Source: Rhodoligotrophos sp. CJ14
GTDB taxonomy: Bacteria > Pseudomonadota > Alphaproteobacteria > Rhizobiales > Im1
Reading direction: 5' to 3'
Length of the DNA stretch: 64,000 nucleotides
Assembly (NCBI RefSeq): GCF_038811545.1
Contig: NZ_CP133319.1
Span: 3,253,516-3,317,515 of the forward strand
In this document: positions 52,184-62,055 of the stretch, piece after piece
How the letters are laid out: each line of letters opens with the position of its first letter
Position numbering within the stretch: the first letter of the stretch is position 1
Translations under genes and position numbers: made by a program
Notes under the pieces: model-generated
What the model saw: the letters and a program-made list of their open reading frames with translations, nothing else
Databases searched by the model: none
What the model was told of the DNA's origin: nothing

Positions 52184-52960
52184 TCAGTTCCTGTTCCCAA
52201 AAAGGCGGAGCAGCATCAGGAACAGGTTGATGAAGTCGAGATAGAGTCGCAAGGCACCAAGGATAGCCTTGCGCCCGGCCGCCTCGGCCGAGTCGCCCTC
52301 GAAATACATCTCCTTGATCGACTGCGTGTCATAGGCGGTGAGCCCTGCGAAGATCAGCACGCCCGCGCAGGACACGACGAAATCGAGCGCTGAGCTGGCC
52401 AGGAAGATATTGACCAGCGAGGCGATGATAATGCCGATCAGCCCCATGAACAGGAACGAGCCCCAGGGCGCAAGGTCGCGCTTGGTGGTGTAGCCCCAGA
52501 GGCTCAACGCGCCGAACGACGCCGCGGTGATGAAGAACACCCGTGCTATCGAGCCATGGGTGTAAACCAGGAAGATGGACGACAGAGAGATGCCCATCAG
52601 CAGGGCGAACACCCAGAATGCGAGCTGAGCGCCGGCAACGCTCATGGCGTTCAATCGGAAGCTGAGGAAGAACACCATCGCGAGAGGCGCGAAGATCACT
52701 GCCCACTTCAACGGGCTGACGAACAGCGTATAGCCGAATTGCGTAAGCAGAACACCGCCGGCCCGAGCCACAGCATCGGCCTCGATGCTCGTCACCGACA
52801 GCGAATACACGCCAAGTGCCGCGAGGCCCGTGATCACGAGCCCGATGGTCATGTAATTGTAGACTCGCAGCATATAGGCGCGGAGTCCCTCGTCGACCGC
52901 GAAGGCCGTTCCGGCGACGCCGCGCTGCGCGTAGCTGCTGCGATTGTTCAGGTCTGCCAT
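52184..52960 (-). CDS. Bax inhibitor-1/YccA family membrane protein
   Basis: A 258-residue protein with seven hydrophobic segments and the UPF0005/BI-1 layout: LRAYMLRVYNYMTIGLVITG at the N-terminus, VYTHGSIARVFFITAASFGALSL mid-protein, and LIFAGLTAYDTQSIKEMY with ALRLYLDFINLFLMLLRLFG at the C-terminus. Homologues modulate FtsH or act as calcium-leak channels; exact role not established here. Confidence 0.9.
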   Translation of the reverse strand: MADLNNRSSYAQRGVAGTAFAVDEGLRAYMLRVYNYMTIGLVITGLAALGVYSLSVTSIEADAVARAGGVLLTQFGYTLFVSPLKWAVIFAPLAMVFFLSFRLNAMSVAGAQLAFWVFALLMGISLSSIFLVYTHGSIARVFFITAASFGALSLWGYTTKRDLAPWGSFLFMGLIGIIIASLVNIFLASSALDFVVSCAGVLIFAGLTAYDTQSIKEMYFEGDSAEAAGRKAILGALRLYLDFINLFLMLLRLFGNRN

Positions 52961-53041
52961 ATCGCTGTGCCTCCTCGCCCAGGTTCGCTAGATATGGGGT
53001 GATTTACTGTCATTGACAAGCACAAGGGACCGCTTCTGCTC

Positions 53042-55630
53042 TCACTCGTTGCGCAGAATCGGCGTAGCCTTTGCCCGCAGCGCCGCCCAGGTCGTCATGA
53101 GCCCGGCAGCGATCGTGACACAGGTGGCCAACAAAGCGGCGGTGATTGCCACTTCACCCGAAAAAGTCCAGCTACTCTGCATGGCAAAGGTAAGGATTGC
53201 GTAACTACCGGCCGCGCCCGCGACGACCGCGAATATGGCGGTGGTCAGCCCGAGAAGGCCATATTCCAGAGCATAGGCAACGAGGAGCTGCTGGCGCCTG
53301 GCCCCGAATGTTTTAAGCACCACGGCATCATAGATGCGCGTGCGCAGTCCGGTTGCGAGCGCGCCGGCAAGGACCAGCACGCCGACGAGCAGGGTAACCG
53401 CATTGGCACCGCGCACCGCCGTAAGCAGCTGTTCCATCAGCTCGTTCACCGTATCCAGCGCTTCCTTCACCCGAACGGCCGTGCTGTTGGGAAAGGCATC
53501 CGACATGACCTTCAGCACCTCGGGCTCATTCCCCGGGGGAGCCTTGACGGTCACCAGGAAAGTGTGTGGAGCACCGCGCAGGGCATTTGGCGAAAAGACG
53601 AGCACGAAATTCATGGCGAGCGAACGCCATTCGACCTGACGCAGGCTGGCGATTCGCGCCGTGATCTCGCGGCCGAGAACATTGACTGTCAGGTGATCTC
53701 CAACCTTGAGGCCCATGCCACGCGCGGCATCCTCGGCCATCGAGACCAGGGGTTCGCCCGAATAATCCTTCGGCCACCATTCGCCTTCCGTGATCACGGA
53801 ATTGGCTGGCGGTATCTCCGAATAGGTAAGGCCGCGATCACCACGCAACACCCAGGCAACCTCCGGGTCCACCTTCACCTGCTGTGAGGGTACCCCATTT
53901 ACGCTCACGACGGTTCCCCGGAGCATGGGCACGCTCTGTATGTCGTGAGCCCCCGGCAGGCCCTTGAGCATTTGCTCGAAACGATCATGCTGGTCGGGCT
54001 GAATGTCGAGGAAGAAGAATGACGGCGCCTGGCCCGGCAGATTGCGCTGCAATTCCCGCGTCAGGTTGGTATCGACCAATGCCAGGGTCACGAACAGCGA
54101 CAGCCCGAGCCCCAGCGATAGCACAACAGAGACGGTGGGTGCTGCCGGACGATGCAGATTGCCAATGGCGAGCCGCGTGATCGGGCCGGTTTTTTTGGTG
54201 GGCATTTTCGCGGCTGCCCAGGTCAGCGCCTTTCCCAATCCGACAAGGATCGCAAACCCTGCAGCGAGGCCGAAAATGTACCAAAGGGTCAGCTGCTTGT
54301 CTTCGAATGTGGCCAGCGCGACACTCACCAGGATCAGGAGCACCACGGCAACTGCCATGATATAGGGCCGGTGGGGCAGGCGACGTGCGGGAGTGATCGC
54401 ATCCCGGAAGAGCGACTGTGCCGGTATGTCTCGCGCGCGACCCAAAGGCCAGATCGCGAAGGCCAGCGTGACCAGCACGCCAAACGCCGCAGCGGCGAAC
54501 AGTGAGAGGGGATAGATGCCCGTCTCCAGGGGCAGCGGCAGCATATCGGCCAGGAGATGAGCCAGGGCAATTGGAATAGCAGCCCCAATCACGAGCCCGA
54601 TGCCGATGGCCAGCGCCGCCAATATCATCACCTGGATAAGATAGATTTCGAAGATCGCTCGCCCCGGCGCGCCGACACATTTCAGAATGGCAATGTTCCG
54701 CCGGCGGGCATCGAGGAAGTTCGTGACCGCATTGGCGATGCCGACCCCGCCGACAAACAGGGCGGTAAGCCCCACCAGAGATAGGAACAGGGTCAGGCGG
54801 GCAACGAAGCGTTCAACGCCGGGAGCGGCATTCTCGCGCGACTTGATGCGCCAGCCGGCGTCAGGAAACCGCGTTCGGACCTCCTCGAGCAGGGTGCGCA
54901 GCGCCCCCTCGCCGCCAGTGTCCATTCTCATTCGGTAGGCATTCGTGACGAGACTTCCTGGCTGGACCAGACCGCTCTCGGCCAAGGCCTCCCGGGTCAT
55001 GAACAGGCGGGGGCCGAACATAAGCCCTTCGGACAGTCGGTCCGGTTCGCTGGCAAGGGGGTGGCGCACCTGGAACTCAAGGGTGCCAACCTGCACGAGG
55101 TCTCCCGGCGCCACGCCGAGCCGGGTGAGCAGCACCGGATCGGCAACAACGCCCCAATGGCCATCCCGCTTGGCTAAGGCTTCATCAAGTGACCCGCCTC
55201 CTTCGAGCCTCACCTCCCCGAAGAGAGGATAAGTCTCATCCACCGCCTTGAGCTCGACCAGGGCGCGCGCGTCGCTTTTGGTTGAGCGGGTCATGGCCCG
55301 CATCGTGGAGACCTGACTGAGGCGGCCTTGCGACTGCAGGAACGCGATTTCCTGCGCGCCGGCCTCACGGTGGACGAGGGAGAATTCAGCATCCCCGCCC
55401 AGGATGACCTGCCCGCGGTTCGTGAGCCCTTCCCCGAGCGCCGAGGAGAGGGAGCGCACGCCGGCCAAGGCGGCAACGCCCAGAATGAGGCACAGCAGGA
55501 AAATGCCGAATCCGCGTAAGCCCGACCGCAGCTCGCGCAGCGCAATGCGGAAACTGATGGGAAGTGTGGCACCTGTCTTCGAAGCGGTCGTCGCGATTGC
55601 CCGCGGCACAGCGGCATCGGCATTGCTCAT
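53042..55630 (-). CDS. YbbP-like ABC transporter permease (FtsX fold)
   Basis: An 862-residue protein with about ten helices and two FtsX domains separated by large periplasmic parts. The N-terminal FRIALRELRSGLRGFGIFLL and the C-terminal AVTLLVGVLVLAGALATGL with VVLKTFGARRQQLL are typical of YbbP. ATG 55630 overlaps the ATPase stop by 4 bp; an upstream frame lacks family residues. Probably exports or extracts a lipophilic compound or lipoprotein. Confidence 0.87.
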   Translation of the reverse strand: MSNADAAVPRAIATTASKTGATLPISFRIALRELRSGLRGFGIFLLCLILGVAALAGVRSLSSALGEGLTNRGQVILGGDAEFSLVHREAGAQEIAFLQSQGRLSQVSTMRAMTRSTKSDARALVELKAVDETYPLFGEVRLEGGGSLDEALAKRDGHWGVVADPVLLTRLGVAPGDLVQVGTLEFQVRHPLASEPDRLSEGLMFGPRLFMTREALAESGLVQPGSLVTNAYRMRMDTGGEGALRTLLEEVRTRFPDAGWRIKSRENAAPGVERFVARLTLFLSLVGLTALFVGGVGIANAVTNFLDARRRNIAILKCVGAPGRAIFEIYLIQVMILAALAIGIGLVIGAAIPIALAHLLADMLPLPLETGIYPLSLFAAAAFGVLVTLAFAIWPLGRARDIPAQSLFRDAITPARRLPHRPYIMAVAVVLLILVSVALATFEDKQLTLWYIFGLAAGFAILVGLGKALTWAAAKMPTKKTGPITRLAIGNLHRPAAPTVSVVLSLGLGLSLFVTLALVDTNLTRELQRNLPGQAPSFFFLDIQPDQHDRFEQMLKGLPGAHDIQSVPMLRGTVVSVNGVPSQQVKVDPEVAWVLRGDRGLTYSEIPPANSVITEGEWWPKDYSGEPLVSMAEDAARGMGLKVGDHLTVNVLGREITARIASLRQVEWRSLAMNFVLVFSPNALRGAPHTFLVTVKAPPGNEPEVLKVMSDAFPNSTAVRVKEALDTVNELMEQLLTAVRGANAVTLLVGVLVLAGALATGLRTRIYDAVVLKTFGARRQQLLVAYALEYGLLGLTTAIFAVVAGAAGSYAILTFAMQSSWTFSGEVAITAALLATCVTIAAGLMTTWAALRAKATPILRNE

Positions 55631-56358
55631 GCGAGCACTTCCGTCTCGGCGGGGGTTCTGCCGGGCTGGCGTTCTCCGATGATACGGCCGTCTGCCATAT
55701 GGATGACCCGTGAGCACCGCTCGGCCAGAGCCGGATCATGGGTGACGAGCACCAAGGTCGCCTTCTCCTCCTTCTGGACCGAGAACAGCAAGTCGACGAT
55801 CTGCGCACCCGTCTCCTGGTCCAGATTGCCCGTCGGTTCATCCGCCAGAAGCAGCTGTGCCCCCGTTGCCAGCGCCCGTGCGATTGCAACCCGCTGCTGT
55901 TCTCCGCCGGAGAGCTGGCCGGGATAATGGTCCAGCCGATGCCCCAGCCGCACCCGCTTCAACTGCTCGGCCGCGAGGGTAAAGGCATTGCGCTCGCCCT
56001 TGAACTCGAGCGGGACTGCAACGTTCTCGAGCGCCGTCATGGTCGGAATGAGGTGGAAGGCTTGAAAGACAATGCCCACATTGTCGCGGCGGAATGCGGC
56101 GAGCGCATCTTCGCCAAGGCCCGTCAGATCGCGAGAGGCAACCTTCACTGTTCCCGCACTCGGCGGCTCGAGGCCAGCGAGCACCATCAGCAGCGTGGTC
56201 TTGCCCGAGCCGGATGGCCCAACCAGGCCGATGGCTTCGCCCGGCGAGATCACGAGATCGATACCGCGCAGGATCTCGACCGGACCGGCACGGCTTGGCA
56301 ATGTCAGGCGGACGTCTGAGAGGGCAACGATCGGATCGGCCAAGGGAAATCTGCTCAC
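55627..56358 (-). CDS. ABC transporter ATPase, YbbA/LolD-like
   Basis: A 243-residue ATPase: Walker A GPSGSGKTTLLMVLAG, signature LSGGEQQRVAIARAL, Walker B LLLADEPTGNLDQ, H-loop VTHDP. The FQAFHLIPTMTALENVAVPLE segment groups it with LolD/MacB-type enzymes. Coupled to the permease gene and divergent from tesA, the same arrangement as tesA-ybbA-ybbP of E. coli. Confidence 0.92.
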   Translation of the reverse strand: MSRFPLADPIVALSDVRLTLPSRAGPVEILRGIDLVISPGEAIGLVGPSGSGKTTLLMVLAGLEPPSAGTVKVASRDLTGLGEDALAAFRRDNVGIVFQAFHLIPTMTALENVAVPLEFKGERNAFTLAAEQLKRVRLGHRLDHYPGQLSGGEQQRVAIARALATGAQLLLADEPTGNLDQETGAQIVDLLFSVQKEEKATLVLVTHDPALAERCSRVIHMADGRIIGERQPGRTPAETEVLA

Positions 56359-56398
56359 GCTCTATGGATTTCAATAGTTTGAGGCATATGGATCGAGC

Positions 56399-57049
56399 AT
56401 GCGGCAAATCAAGACGGTGTTACTCCTGCTGGTCGTCATGATGCTTTCCGGCACTTTCGCTCTCGCGCGCGCGGCCGAGCCGCTGAAGCTCGTCGTGCTC
56501 GGCGACAGCCTTTCGGCAGGCTTTGGACTTGGCGCCGGCGAGTCCTTCCCGGCCCAGCTGGAGAAGGCCTTGCGAGAGAAGGGGCATGACGTGACGGTGA
56601 TCAATGCCGGCGTCTCGGGCGACACCGCCTCTGGCGGCCTGTCGCGGCTTGATTGGGCTGTGCCGGACGATGTCGATGCGGTGATCGTCGAGCTTGGCGC
56701 CAATGATGCCCTGCGCGGTGTTGATCCTGCGGTGACCGAAAAGGCGCTGGGAGAGATCCTCAAGCGCCTGAGCAGCCGAAAGATCCCCGTGCTCCTCGCC
56801 GGCATGATCGCGCCTCCCAACATGGGCAAGGAATATGGCGATGCCTTCAATTCCATTTATGCCCGCCTCGCGCAGCAGCATGGCGCGCTGCTCTATCCGT
56901 TTTTCCTGGAGGGGGTTGCTGCAGAGGCCTCGCTAAACCTGGAGGATGGCATGCATCCCAATGCGAAGGGGATCGCAACGATCGTCGAGCGCGTCACGCC
57001 GCTCGTCGAGCAGCTCCTGACGCGTGCCAACGGTGCCCAGGCCGGCTGA
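56399..57049 (+). CDS. tesA: Arylesterase / lysophospholipase TesA (SGNH hydrolase)
   Basis: A 216-residue periplasmic hydrolase: signal peptide through ALARAAE, catalytic Ser in GDSLSAGFG, Asn in LGANDALRG, Asp-x-x-His in DGMHPN. It cleaves thioesters, aryl esters and lysophospholipids. The pairing with the ABC transporter is conserved across proteobacteria. Confidence 0.93.
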   Translation: MRQIKTVLLLLVVMMLSGTFALARAAEPLKLVVLGDSLSAGFGLGAGESFPAQLEKALREKGHDVTVINAGVSGDTASGGLSRLDWAVPDDVDAVIVELGANDALRGVDPAVTEKALGEILKRLSSRKIPVLLAGMIAPPNMGKEYGDAFNSIYARLAQQHGALLYPFFLEGVAAEASLNLEDGMHPNAKGIATIVERVTPLVEQLLTRANGAQAG

Positions 57050-57135
57050 TCCTGACGCAGCAGGGCCCGCTTGCGGCTAGACATACCGCGCCACCTCCGC
57101 TAACCGCACTCAGCGCAGACAAGCGGGAGTGCATC

Positions 57136-58176
57136 GTGAACTATCGGAAATTGGGTCGGACGGACCTTCAGGTGAGCGAAATCTGCTTGGGGTCCATGAC
57201 CTGGGGCGAGCAGAACACTGAAGCCGAAGGCCATGCCCAGATCGATTACGCCCTCGACCGCGGCATCAATTTCATCGACACCGCCGAGCTTTATTCGATA
57301 CCCCCCAAGCCCGAGACGCAGGGAAGCACCGAGCGGATCATCGGCTCATGGTTCAGATCCCGCGGCCGGCGCGACAAGGTCATCCTGGCAAGCAAGATCG
57401 TGGGGCGCACCGATCGCACCTGGTTCCGCGACGATAATGTTCCCGCTCGCTTGACGCCCGAGCAGATTTTCGAGGCTTGCGAGAAAAGCCTGAAACGGCT
57501 CCGCACGGATTATATCGATCTCTACCAGCTTCATTGGCCCGATCGTAAAGTTCCCACATTCGGCGAACGTCGGCCTCTGGAGATCACCGAGGATGAAGTG
57601 CCGATCGAGGAGCAACTCGGTGCGCTCAACCGGCTTGTCGAGCAGGGCAAAGTCCGCCACATCGGCTTATCCAATGAGACTCCCTGGGGTACCATGCGTT
57701 TCGTGACCACCGCCGAGGCAAAGCGCCTGCCGCGGGTTCAGTCCATTCAGAATGCCTATTCTCTCGTCAACCGGACCTTCGAGGACGGATTGGCGGAAAT
57801 AGCGCTGCGCGAACAGGTCGGCTTGCTCGCCTATTCTCCTCTCGCGCAAGGCTACCTCACCGGGAAATACGCCAATGGCGCCCTCCCGGCTGGGACGCGC
57901 AAGCAGCTCTTTGATCGGCTGCAGCGCTATGAGGGTCCTGGCAGCCAGGTGGCCATCGACGCCTATGTGGCGCTCGCCCGGCGGTTCGGTGTCGATCCCG
58001 CCCAAATGGCCATCGCATTCGCCGTCTCGCGCCCGTTTACCACTTCAGTAATCATTGGTGCCACCACCATGCAGCAGCTCGCTGCAGATATCGATGCGGC
58101 TGCGGTTTCCCTAAGTCCGGAGCTGCTGAAGGAGATTGACGCCATTCACCTGGTGCATAAGAACCCCTGTCCATGA
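57136..58176 (+). CDS. Aldo/keto reductase (Tas/YajO-like)
   Basis: A 346-residue (beta/alpha)8 reductase from GTG 57136 with GGGAG upstream. The catalytic tetrad is visible: D in FIDTAELY, Tyr in the same segment, K in ILASKIVG and H in LYQLHWPD. RKLGRTDLQVSEICLGSMTWGEQN is diagnostic of the Tas/YajO group. NADPH-dependent carbonyl reduction, natural substrate unknown. Confidence 0.9.
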   Translation: MNYRKLGRTDLQVSEICLGSMTWGEQNTEAEGHAQIDYALDRGINFIDTAELYSIPPKPETQGSTERIIGSWFRSRGRRDKVILASKIVGRTDRTWFRDDNVPARLTPEQIFEACEKSLKRLRTDYIDLYQLHWPDRKVPTFGERRPLEITEDEVPIEEQLGALNRLVEQGKVRHIGLSNETPWGTMRFVTTAEAKRLPRVQSIQNAYSLVNRTFEDGLAEIALREQVGLLAYSPLAQGYLTGKYANGALPAGTRKQLFDRLQRYEGPGSQVAIDAYVALARRFGVDPAQMAIAFAVSRPFTTSVIIGATTMQQLAADIDAAAVSLSPELLKEIDAIHLVHKNPCP

Positions 58177-58186
58177 TCGGCCCGCT

Positions 58187-58202
58187 GCCTATATGAATAG
58201 GC
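58187..58202. other. Small inverted repeat between the aldo/keto reductase and thpR genes
   Basis: GCCTAT (58187-58192) and ATAGGC (58197-58202) form a perfect 6-bp inverted repeat with a 4-bp loop, 105 bp upstream of thpR. Too short to call a terminator; possible operator. Confidence 0.25.
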
Positions 58203-58306
58203 GAGGGGAGCCTGATGAGGGCATCCTCCGTTGCATCGCCGGCGAATCCGTATAGCGTTGATGTTCATGCGGACGTTTGTTCGGCAGTCGGCCAGGAGGT
58301 GCTTCT

Positions 58307-58885
58307 ATGCCTCGTCTCTTCACGGGCCTCGAAATCCCAGCGGACATTGCGGACGAGCTTCAGCTTATGCAAGGCGGCGTTTGGGGCGCCCGCTGGATCG
58401 AAGCGGAATCCTACCACATCACTTTGCGTTTTATGGGCGACATCAGCGATGGGATCGCCCGTGAACTCGTCGAGGCGCTCGATGATGTCGACATGCCGAG
58501 CTTCACAATCCGGCTGAAGGGCGTTGGTAGCTTTGGCGGCGCCAAGCCGCGCGCGATCTGGGCCGGGGTCGACGATGATGAGAGTGGCAGCCTGAAGCGG
58601 CTCCAGACCTGGCACGAACGCCTGTGCCAGGTCGTCGGCCTCAAGCCCGAGCCCCGGAAGTTCACCCCCCACGTTACGCTCGCTCGGCTGCGTGACTCCG
58701 GCGTGGAGGGGGTGCAGAGCTTCGTCGCGGCCCATAGCCTGTTCGAGAGCCGGCCTTTCGAGGTCCGGCAATTCGTGCTGTACTCCTCGCGTCCTTCGCG
58801 CGGGGGCGGGCCTTACGTTTCTGAAGAGATCTACCCTCTGAAAGACTACTCAGAAGAGTATTACGCTCTCAGCGACTTGAGATAG
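58307..58885 (+). CDS. thpR: RNA 2',3'-cyclic phosphodiesterase ThpR
   Basis: A 192-residue 2H phosphoesterase: HITLRF and HVTLAR are the two HxT motifs. PRLFTGLEIPADIADEL starts the fold; AGGAGG precedes ATG 58307. It opens 2',3'-cyclic phosphates on RNA ends. Its last 25 bp overlap the convergent phosphatase gene. Confidence 0.9.
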   Translation: MPRLFTGLEIPADIADELQLMQGGVWGARWIEAESYHITLRFMGDISDGIARELVEALDDVDMPSFTIRLKGVGSFGGAKPRAIWAGVDDDESGSLKRLQTWHERLCQVVGLKPEPRKFTPHVTLARLRDSGVEGVQSFVAAHSLFESRPFEVRQFVLYSSRPSRGGGPYVSEEIYPLKDYSEEYYALSDLR

Positions 58886-59331
58886 GCAGCAAGGCCGCAG
58901 ACCCCATCCTGGATGAGATCGAGCATCAGCTCGAAATCGGCCTCATCGCCGAAATAGGGGGTGGGCACCTCACGCTCTGTCGTTCTCTCCGCAAAGTCCA
59001 TGAGCAGCCGGATTTTGTTGACGCATTGGCAATCGGTCATGCCAACCAGCGAGCCATAGACTTCTTCGTCCAGGGCCAGAATAATGTCCGAGACGATGAA
59101 GTCATTGGGACCGATCAGGCGCGAGCGATGGCCCGAAATATCGAGCCCGCGCGCGAGGCCGGCACTCAGGGCTCGCCGATCGGGTTTCTCCCGGATATGC
59201 CAAGAGCTGATGCCCGCCGAATCAACCCTGAGCGAATTCATTCCGCAGCGCTGGGCTTCTACGCGAAACGCCTCAGCGGCTAAAGGAGATCGGCAGATGT
59301 TTCCGAGGCAGACAAACAATACCTGTTGCAT
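58861..59331 (-). CDS. Low molecular weight protein-tyrosine phosphatase
   Basis: A 156-residue LMW-PTP: active-site loop VCLGNICRSPLAAE (CX5R, residues 8-14) near the N-terminus and the general acid in VPTPYFGD. Substrates unknown; homologues control exopolysaccharide kinases or stress regulators, but no such kinase gene is in the window. Confidence 0.9.
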   Translation of the reverse strand: MQQVLFVCLGNICRSPLAAEAFRVEAQRCGMNSLRVDSAGISSWHIREKPDRRALSAGLARGLDISGHRSRLIGPNDFIVSDIILALDEEVYGSLVGMTDCQCVNKIRLLMDFAERTTEREVPTPYFGDEADFELMLDLIQDGVCGLAAYLKSLRA

Positions 59332-59432
59332 GGAGCTGATTGGTACCTCGTCTCGAAAGTGTCTTTCAGAGTCTGGATCAGTTCCCGAAGGTCAATCCCG
59401 CCGCGTTTGTGAGAGCGCTTGGAGGACGGATG

Positions 59433-60017
59433 ATGGTTGTCCTGAATAAGATCTACACCCGCACCGGGGATGACGGCACGACGGCCCTTTCGACTGGTGA
59501 ACGGCTTCCTAAATCCCATCTTCGCATTGAAGCTTATGGCACCGTGGATGAAACCAACGCCACAATTGGCGTTGCCCGGGCTCATCTCTCTTTGCCCCAT
59601 CATGCCGAACTCGATCCCATGCTGGAATCCATCCAGAATGATCTCTTTGACCTCGGTGCTGACCTGTGCACCCCGGACCGCGGCGAGCCGCTTCCCTATG
59701 AACCACTCCGGATCGTATCCTCGCAGGTCGAGCGGCTGGAGAAGCAAATAGACACTCTGAACGCGGAACTTTCGCCGCTTCGTTCCTTCGTGCTCCCGGC
59801 CGGTCATCCCGCCGCCGCGGCCCTCCATGTCAGCCGGACCGTCTGCCGCCGCGCCGAGCGTCTGGTGGTGCAGCTGGCGAGCCTTGATGGCGAGACGGTC
59901 GGCGATCCGGCTTTGCGCTACATCAACCGCCTGTCGGATTTTCTGTTTGTGGCCAGCCGCTGGATAAACGCCAGAGGTCCGGGCGATGTCCTGTGGACTC
60001 CCGGCGCAAACCGGTAG
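59433..60017 (+). CDS. Cob(I)alamin adenosyltransferase, PduO type
   Basis: A 194-residue ATR: LNKIYTRTGDDGTTALSTGERL (ATP-binding TRTGDxGT motif), EAYGTVDETNATIGVARAH and PAGHPAAAALHVSRTVCRRAER are hallmarks. It makes adenosylcobalamin, the cofactor required by NrdJ at 38191. GGAGG at 59421-59425 fits ATG 59433 or 59430. In many rhizobia it precedes etfBA, as here. Confidence 0.94.
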   Translation: MVVLNKIYTRTGDDGTTALSTGERLPKSHLRIEAYGTVDETNATIGVARAHLSLPHHAELDPMLESIQNDLFDLGADLCTPDRGEPLPYEPLRIVSSQVERLEKQIDTLNAELSPLRSFVLPAGHPAAAALHVSRTVCRRAERLVVQLASLDGETVGDPALRYINRLSDFLFVASRWINARGPGDVLWTPGANR

Positions 60018-60359
60018 CATTCCTCGCCCTGGTCTTGCGATAACAGAGCTGCTTTCGGTTGGTTCCGCACCTGGCTCGAATCCACGCGGTTGAGACTTGC
60101 CGGTACGGTCTCCTTGCCAAGGGATGACATCCTGTCGCATAAGACGGGGGTTTGTACGGCAATCCAATTGACGAGCCTTGCTTTGGCGCACTAGCGTGCG
60201 GCGCGCGCAGGGATGAGGTTCGCTTCGAGATCCCCTCGTGATCGTCCTGCCGGCTGGTAGAGCGTCACGTGGCGGCGCCACCATTCGGTGGGTGATTGCT
60301 TCAACCTACGTTCACGTCGCAGGCGGCTACAAGACCGACGGATGGGAGTTGGGAACACG
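60018..60359. other. Intergenic region upstream of etfB
   Basis: 342 bp with no convincing gene. It holds a perfect palindrome, GTGGCG-G-CGCCAC (60269-60281), about 79 bp before etfB, and a TTGACG (60168-60173) with only a poor -10 17 bp later. GGGAGTTGGGAACACG serves the etfB start. Confidence 0.4.
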
Positions 60360-61109
60360 ATGAAGGTATTGGTAGCGATCAAGAGGGTCGTCGACTACAA
60401 CGTCAAGATAAGGGTCAAGTCCGACGGCTCTGGCGTCGAATTGGCCAATGTGAAGATGTCGATGAACCCATTCGACGAAATCGCCGTCGAGGAAGCGGTT
60501 CGTTTGAAGGAAGCTGGTAAGGCGACCGAGATCGTTGCCGTATCCATTGGTCCGCAGCAGGCCCAGGAGACCATCAGGACCGCTCTGGCTATGGGCGCCG
60601 ATCGCGGCATTCTGGTGAAGCATGACGGTGTCGTCGAGCCACTCGCGGTCGCCAAGATCCTTAAGGGCGTGGTCGAACAGGAGCAGCCGGGCCTGGTGAT
60701 CCTTGGCAAGCAGGCCATCGACGACGATGCGAACCAGACCGGGCAGATGCTGGCCGCGCTTCTGAAATGGCCGCAGGCGACATTTTGCTCAAAAATCGAG
60801 CTCACTGACGGTGGCGCAACCATCACCCGCGAGATCGATGGCGGGCTGCAGACCCTGAACGTGAAGGCGCCCTTCATTGCCACGACTGATCTTCGCTTGA
60901 ACCAGCCGCGCTATGCGTCGCTGCCGAACATCATGAAGGCCAAGAAGAAGCCCATCGATGAGAAGACGCCTGCCGATTTCGGCGTGGATACGACGCCTCG
61001 GCTCAAGGTGCTGAACACGAGCGAGCCGCCGAAGCGGCAGGGCGGTGTCAAGGTCGGCTCCGTCGCCGAGCTCGTCAGCAAGCTGAAGAACGAAGCGGGA
61101 GTGATCTGA
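60360..61109 (+). CDS. etfB: Electron transfer flavoprotein beta subunit
   Basis: A 249-residue protein starting [20 protein letters not shown] with [20 protein letters not shown]; the AMP-binding region and ETF-beta signature (TARLNTPRYA-like [16 protein letters not shown]) are present. With EtfA it passes electrons from acyl-CoA dehydrogenases to the quinone pool. Followed by etfA after 1 bp. Confidence 0.95.
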   Translation: MKVLVAIKRVVDYNVKIRVKSDGSGVELANVKMSMNPFDEIAVEEAVRLKEAGKATEIVAVSIGPQQAQETIRTALAMGADRGILVKHDGVVEPLAVAKILKGVVEQEQPGLVILGKQAIDDDANQTGQMLAALLKWPQATFCSKIELTDGGATITREIDGGLQTLNVKAPFIATTDLRLNQPRYASLPNIMKAKKKPIDEKTPADFGVDTTPRLKVLNTSEPPKRQGGVKVGSVAELVSKLKNEAGVI

Positions 61110-61110
61110 G

Positions 61111-62055
61111 ATGACCACCCTTTTGATCGCTGAGCACGACAACGCGAACCTCAAGGACGCAACCCACAAGGCGCTGACCGCTGCGAGCCAGATCGGCAAC
61201 GAGGTTCACGTTCTGGTGGCCGGCAACAATGCTGAGGCGGTGGCCAAGCAGGCTGCCGCGCTGCCCGGCGTTGCCAAGGTCCTGCAGGTCAACGATGGCG
61301 GTCTCGAGCGCCCGCTCGCCGAGGCCATGGCCGACCTGATCGTCGGACTTGCCGGCAATTACGACGTTTTGATTGCCCCCGCGACCTCCAATGGCAAGAA
61401 CTTCATGCCGCGTGTCGCGGCGCTGCTGGATGTCATGCAGGTGTCCGATATCACCGCCGTGAAGGGACAGGACACCTTCGAGCGCCCGATCTACGCTGGC
61501 AATGCCGTTGAGACGGTGCAGAGCACCGACAGCAAGCGCGTGATCACCGTCAGAACCTCTGCCTTCCAGGCAGCTCCGGCCGAGGGCGGTTCCGCTGCAA
61601 TCGAGCAGATCGGCGCGCCCGGATCCAGCGGACTTTCGGAATATGTCTCCGAGAATCTGTCGAAATCGGATCGCCCGGAGCTCACTTCGGCACGGATCGT
61701 CATCTCCGGCGGTCGTGGCATGCAGTCGGGTGAGAACTTCGCGCTTCTGGAAAAGGTCGCCGACCGTCTGGGTGCCGCAGTTGGCGCATCGCGCGCTGCC
61801 GTGGATGCTGGTTTCGTTCCCAACAACTACCAGGTTGGTCAGACCGGCAAGGTGGTCTCGCCCGAGCTTTACATTGCCGTTGGCATCTCAGGCGCCATTC
61901 AGCACCTGGCGGGCATGAAGGACTCCAAGGTGATCGTCGCGATCAACAAGGACGAAGAAGCACCGATCTTCCAAGTGGCTGATTATGGCTATGTCGGCGA
62001 TCTCTTCCAGGCTATGCCGGAGCTGGATGCCGAGCTTGAGAAGGCCGGGTACTGA
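61111..62055 (+). CDS. etfA: Electron transfer flavoprotein alpha subunit
   Basis: A 314-residue protein; the C-terminal FAD domain carries VISGGRGMQSGENFALLEKV, GASRAAVDAGFVPN and QVGQTGKVVSPELYIAVGIS, the EtfA signature. Partner of EtfB. Downstream GGCCGG/CCGGCC arms (62067-62104) could form a weak terminator. Confidence 0.95.
   Translation: MTTLLIAEHDNANLKDATHKALTAASQIGNEVHVLVAGNNAEAVAKQAAALPGVAKVLQVNDGGLERPLAEAMADLIVGLAGNYDVLIAPATSNGKNFMPRVAALLDVMQVSDITAVKGQDTFERPIYAGNAVETVQSTDSKRVITVRTSAFQAAPAEGGSAAIEQIGAPGSSGLSEYVSENLSKSDRPELTSARIVISGGRGMQSGENFALLEKVADRLGAAVGASRAAVDAGFVPNNYQVGQTGKVVSPELYIAVGISGAIQHLAGMKDSKVIVAINKDEEAPIFQVADYGYVGDLFQAMPELDAELEKAGY

Noticed and set aside
60071-60090. CTGGCTCGAATCCACG resembling a tRNA T-arm
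   Set aside because: No acceptor stem, anticodon arm or D-arm can be formed around it.
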